From Allgaiera indica (GTDB lineage Bacteria > Pseudomonadota > Alphaproteobacteria > Rhodobacterales > Rhodobacteraceae), in contig NZ_FNOB01000004.1 of NCBI RefSeq assembly GCF_900106675.1, positions 161,950 to 225,949 of the forward strand: a stretch of DNA of 64,000 nucleotides, written 5' to 3'. Both the position numbers and the translations under genes were made by a program. The notes beneath the pieces were generated by a model. The model did not search any database. It saw only the letters and a list, made by a program, of their open reading frames with translations, and had not been told where the DNA came from. This document shows positions 61,040-64,000 of this stretch, piece by piece. The stretch's first letter is position 1; each line of letters opens with the position of its first letter.

Positions 61040-62076
61040 GCCCGGGTTCCCAGGCGTTCGCCCACGCCACCGCGGGTTTGCAGTGCGCGCCACCAGGGCT
61101 CGTTCTCCAGATACCAGCGCACGGTGCGGCGCAGCCCCTCCTCAAGCGTCACCGAGGGGCGCCAGCCGAGTTCGGTCCGGATGCGGGTGGGATCGATCGC
61201 ATAGCGCGCGTCATGGCCGGGACGGTCGGCGACGAAGGTGATCTGATCGGCATAGGGCGCGGCGGCGGGGCGCATCTCGTCCAATAGCGCGCAGATCATC
61301 CGCACCAGGTCGATGTTGCGGGCCTCGTTCTCGCCCCCGATGTTGTAGCTGCGCCCGACCGCGCCGTTTTCCAGCACCGTCAGCAGCGCATCGGCGTGAT
61401 CCTCGACATAGAGCCAGTCGCGGATGTTCTGCCCCGCGCCATAGACCGGAATCGGCCGGCCGGACAGCGCATTCAGGATCACCACGGGGATCAGCTTTTC
61501 GGGGAAATGATAGGGGCCGTAGTTATTCGAACAATTGGTCAGTAACGTCGGCAGGCCATAGGTTTCATGCCAGGCGCGGACCAGATGATCCGACGCGGCT
61601 TTTGACGCCGAATAGGGGCTGCGCGGGTCATAGGGCGTGTCTTCGGTGAACTGGCCGCTGGGCCCGAGAGAGCCATAGACCTCGTCGGTCGAGATATGGT
61701 GGAAGCGGAAGCCCGGGGGTTTTCCGGCGTGCGTCCAGTAGGCCCGGGCGGCCTCGAGCAGGTTGTAGGTACCGGTCACGTTGGTCTCGATGAAGGCGCC
61801 GGGGCCGTCGATCGAGCGATCGACATGGCTTTCCGCGGCCAGGTGCATGACCGCGTCGGGCGCATGGGTGGCAAGGATCCGGTCCAGCGCGGCGCGGTCC
61901 CGGATGTCAGCCTTTTCAAAGGTATAGAGCGGGCTTTCCGCCGCCGCTGCGACATTGTCCAGGCAAGCGGCATAGGTCAGCGCGTCAAGGTTCACCACAG
62001 CGTGCCCGCGCGTCACCGCCAGCCGCACCACCGCAGAGCCGATGAAGCCCGCGCCCCCCGTGACCAGCAGCTTCAT
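61036..62076 (-). CDS. rfbB: dTDP-glucose 4,6-dehydratase RfbB
   Basis: Converts dTDP-glucose to dTDP-4-keto-6-deoxyglucose. The 346-residue product has [17 protein letters not shown] (NAD binding), [44 protein letters not shown] (catalytic Tyr and Lys) and [17 protein letters not shown]. It overlaps rfbC upstream and rfbD downstream by 4 bp each. Confidence 0.97.
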   Translation of the reverse strand: MKLLVTGGAGFIGSAVVRLAVTRGHAVVNLDALTYAACLDNVAAAAESPLYTFEKADIRDRAALDRILATHAPDAVMHLAAESHVDRSIDGPGAFIETNVTGTYNLLEAARAYWTHAGKPPGFRFHHISTDEVYGSLGPSGQFTEDTPYDPRSPYSASKAASDHLVRAWHETYGLPTLLTNCSNNYGPYHFPEKLIPVVILNALSGRPIPVYGAGQNIRDWLYVEDHADALLTVLENGAVGRSYNIGGENEARNIDLVRMICALLDEMRPAAAPYADQITFVADRPGHDARYAIDPTRIRTELGWRPSVTLEEGLRRTVRWYLENEPWWRALQTRGGVGERLGTRA

Positions 62077-62648
62077 TCCCCGCCCCCATAAACGAACGGC
62101 GAATCGAAATCCCGCATCAGCTGTGCGGCGGCATCCTTGGCCGAGAGGACCGCCAAGCCCGGATCGATGCCCCAGTCGATGCCGATCATGGGATCGTCGA
62201 AGCGCACCGCGCCATCGCAGTCCGGGGCGTAGTAGTCAGAGCATTTGTAGATCACCTCGACCTCATCCGTCAGGGTGAGGAAGCCGTGCAGAAAGCCTTC
62301 GGGGATCAGCAGTTGCCGGCCGTTTTCGAACGATAGTTCGTGTGCGGTCCAATGCCCGAATGTGGGTGATCCCTTGCGGATATCGACGGCGACGTCTAGG
62401 AGCCGCCCGCGCCCGCAGCGCACCAGCTTGGCCTGGGCATGTGGCGGGGCCTGGAAATGCAGGCCGCGAATGGTGTTCTTCTTCGCCGAAAGCGAGTGGT
62501 TGTCCTGCACGAAGTCGATGTCGAACCCCGCCGCCGCCATCGCGGCGCGGTTCCAGCTTTCCGAGAAGAAGCCGCGCGCGTCGCCGAACCGGTCGGGGGT
62601 GATCAGCTTGACCTCGGCCAGTGCCGTGGGGTCGATCCTGATGGCCAT
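62073..62648 (-). CDS. rfbC: dTDP-4-dehydrorhamnose 3,5-epimerase RfbC
   Basis: Epimerises the 4-keto sugar. The 191-residue cupin protein has [51 protein letters not shown] (with the catalytic histidine in LHFQ) and [24 protein letters not shown]. It follows rfbA after 6 bp and overlaps rfbB by 4 bp. Confidence 0.96.
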   Translation of the reverse strand: MAIRIDPTALAEVKLITPDRFGDARGFFSESWNRAAMAAAGFDIDFVQDNHSLSAKKNTIRGLHFQAPPHAQAKLVRCGRGRLLDVAVDIRKGSPTFGHWTAHELSFENGRQLLIPEGFLHGFLTLTDEVEVIYKCSDYYAPDCDGAVRFDDPMIGIDWGIDPGLAVLSAKDAAAQLMRDFDSPFVYGGGE

Positions 62649-62654
62649 GTGTTC

Positions 62655-63527
62655 CTATCCCTCGAGCAGCCGCATCAGATAAAGGCCGTAGCGGTTCTTC
62701 TGATAGCGTTCCGCCTGGCTGCGCAGCATCTCTTCGTCGATCCAGCCCGCAGCGAAGGCGATTTCCTCTGGACAGCCCGATTGCAGGCCCTGCCGGTCCT
62801 CTAGCGTGCGCACGAAATTGCCCGCGTCCAGCAGGCTGGCGTGGGTGCCCGTGTCGAGCCAGGCGATTCCGCGGCCCATCAGCTCGACCGTCAGGCTGCC
62901 CTCGTCCAGATAGCTTTCCAGCAGCGTCACGATCTCCAGTTCGCCGCGCGGCGAGGGGCGCACTTCGCGCGCCCTGTCCGGGGCCGTGCCGTCCAGGAAG
63001 TAAAGCCCCGTGATCGCGAAATTGGACGGCGGCCTGGCGGGTTTCTCGACCAAAGCGCGCACCTTGCCGCCAGCTTCGAATTCCACCACGCCGTAGCGTT
63101 CGGGATCGGTGACGCGATAGCCGAAGACGGTGCCGCCCTGGGGCAGCGCGTCCGCGCGGCCAAGAATTCCCGACAGGCCGTGGCCGAAGAAGATATTGTC
63201 GCCCAGAACCATCGCGGAAGGCGCGCCGTCCAGGAAATCCTCGGCCAGCAGATAGGCCTGCGCCAGACCATCGGGAGAGGGCTGAGGGATATATGTCAGA
63301 CGCAGGCCCCACTGGCTTCCGTCGCCCAGCAGGCGCTGAAATTGAGCCTGATCCTGTGGTGTGGTGATGACCGCGATCTCGCGAATTCCGGAAAGCATCA
63401 GAACGCTGATCGGGTAGTAGATCATCGGCTTGTCATAGATCGGAAGCAGCTGTTTCGACAGCCCCATCGTCACGGGATACAGCCGCGTCCCGGACCCTCC
63501 TGCGAGGATTATTCCCTTGCGGTTCAT
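62655..63527 (-). CDS. rfbA: glucose-1-phosphate thymidylyltransferase RfbA
   Basis: Makes dTDP-glucose from dTTP and glucose-1-phosphate. The 290-residue product has the nucleotide loop GIILAGGSGTRLYPVTMGLSKQLLPIYDKPMIYYP, LGDNIFFGHGL and ALVEKPARPPSNFAITGLYFLD. The ATG at 63527 follows AAAGGACGG; the longer frame to 63674 lies in the leader. It is the first of four genes (A-C-B-D). Confidence 0.96.
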   Translation of the reverse strand: MNRKGIILAGGSGTRLYPVTMGLSKQLLPIYDKPMIYYPISVLMLSGIREIAVITTPQDQAQFQRLLGDGSQWGLRLTYIPQPSPDGLAQAYLLAEDFLDGAPSAMVLGDNIFFGHGLSGILGRADALPQGGTVFGYRVTDPERYGVVEFEAGGKVRALVEKPARPPSNFAITGLYFLDGTAPDRAREVRPSPRGELEIVTLLESYLDEGSLTVELMGRGIAWLDTGTHASLLDAGNFVRTLEDRQGLQSGCPEEIAFAAGWIDEEMLRSQAERYQKNRYGLYLMRLLEG

Positions 63528-64000
63528 GACCGTCCTTTCGCTTCCTGCCGCTCGTGACACCCTGGCATTAGCATATACATGGCCCGGACATTGCGAGAAA
63601 CCGTGTTCGTCCGTGTCGCGATACGATGGGCGCCGCGGCGCCCTGCGCCCGCGACCGGTGCCGAGGACAACCACCGCTGTCGCCCAGGGTTCCTCGTGGC
63701 CGCGGCGGCGGGAATATTTTCATCCTTCAGTTGTATTCTGCGAGGGTCGATCTGGTGCGATTTTCTGCGTCGGGTCTGCGGCTTTTATCCTTTCGCTGTG
63801 TGATTTCTGCATCCTTGTGTTGTGGTATGTGGTGTTGGTTTTTGTTTTGTTTGCGTGTTGTGATTGGCATCTTGCGGCTTGTTCTCTATCCACGGACGGG
63901 AAGAGCGGCAGAGAGGGTGACCCGGGCTTCCGGCGCGGTCGGTCGGGCCTTGGTTTGAGAGCAACGATGCAGGCAGAGAGCGAGCGGGGATATCTGTCGC
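63528..64000. other. rfb operon leader and window end, with a G/T-rich stretch
   Basis: A 473-bp region with no convincing complete gene. 63810-63875 is strikingly rich in G and T on the + strand (TTGTGTTGTGGTATGTGGTG and TTTTTGTTTTGTTTGCGTG). The region must contain the rfbA promoter on the minus strand. An ATG at 63967 opens a frame that stays open to the window edge (MQAESERGYLS), possibly the start of a gene, but only eleven codons are visible. Open frames within 63626-63958 look non-coding. Confidence 0.5.

Noticed and set aside
63626..63958. A 110-codon frame at the window end
   Set aside because: Its composition follows the G/T-rich tract (Leu/Cys/Phe/Val-rich), with no ribosome-binding site and no similarity to a known family.
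1..64000. CRISPR arrays, tRNA and rRNA genes, insertion sequences, prophage or toxin-antitoxin modules
   Set aside because: None seen on reading: no regularly spaced repeats, no tRNA-like cloverleaf with TTCGA arm was recognised, and no transposase or integrase motifs occur in any long frame.

Overview
The window is high-GC (roughly two-thirds G+C) alphaproteobacterial chromosome. The housekeeping genes (recQ, yggT, mepA, arfB, trhO, pncAB) and two copies of a short intergenic element of the type common in Rhodobacteraceae (a C/G-rich hairpin followed by GGAGTATT...CCAAGATGAA) point to Rhodobacterales or a close relative. This assignment is by inspection only. No rRNA, tRNA, CRISPR array, insertion sequence or phage gene was seen.

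Layout. 1-6.1 kb holds housekeeping genes: a partial recQ, yggT, a hot-dog thioesterase, a UMF1-type transporter, mepA, a phytase-like secreted protein, a short structured transcription unit ending in a strong terminator, and arfB. 6.3-41.4 kb is one nearly complete flagellar locus in four transcriptional blocks: (a) a divergent second fliQ, fliR and flhB on +; (b) a 15-gene minus-strand run read fliE-F-G-K-M-N-Q-flhA-fliA-motA-motB-(orphan membrane gene)-fliH-I-J, in which almost every junction overlaps; (c) a plus-strand run flgB-C-D-E-F-G-H-I-J-K-L, a giant sulfotransferase/glycosyltransferase, then flgA-fliL-fliP; (d) a minus-strand late block fliC / fliD-fliS-flgM-flgN. Blocks b and c diverge from a low-GC intergenic region at 21.35-21.65 kb. 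Blocks a and b converge, and flhB and fliJ overlap tail to tail by 124 bp.

41.6-44.2 kb holds a cobalt-type nitrile hydratase operon (alpha with a His-rich N-terminus, beta, accessory protein) and a CorA transporter. 44.6-48.4 kb is a lipid-linked sugar transfer cluster: GT39-like transferase, GT2 polyprenyl-phosphate transferase, ChbG/HpnK-type deacetylase and GtrA. 48.6-60.0 kb holds a P1B-type ATPase with a CPL motif, a small zinc-ribbon membrane protein, pncB-pncA (NAD salvage), trhO, an RND efflux adaptor and pump, and an MFS exporter with a C-terminal domain. 60.2-63.5 kb is a complete dTDP-L-rhamnose operon (rfbA-C-B-D). The last 0.47 kb has no convincing complete gene.

How it works together. 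The flagellar locus supplies the basal body, export gate, rod, hook, rings, filament, cap, stators, a FliA-type sigma factor with its FlgM anti-sigma factor, and late chaperones. It contains no chemotaxis genes, no FliO and no FlhF/FlhG. Its odd points are two different FliQ proteins, a FliA that appears to lack the sigma-3 domain, a FliM with at most a degenerate CheY-binding peptide, a 95-residue orphan membrane protein inside the operon, and a 1169-residue sulfotransferase-glycosyltransferase encoded between flgL and flgA. With the sugar-transfer cluster beyond flagellin and the dTDP-rhamnose genes, that enzyme suggests a modified (possibly sulfated and glycosylated) filament. This is the best candidate here for undescribed biology.
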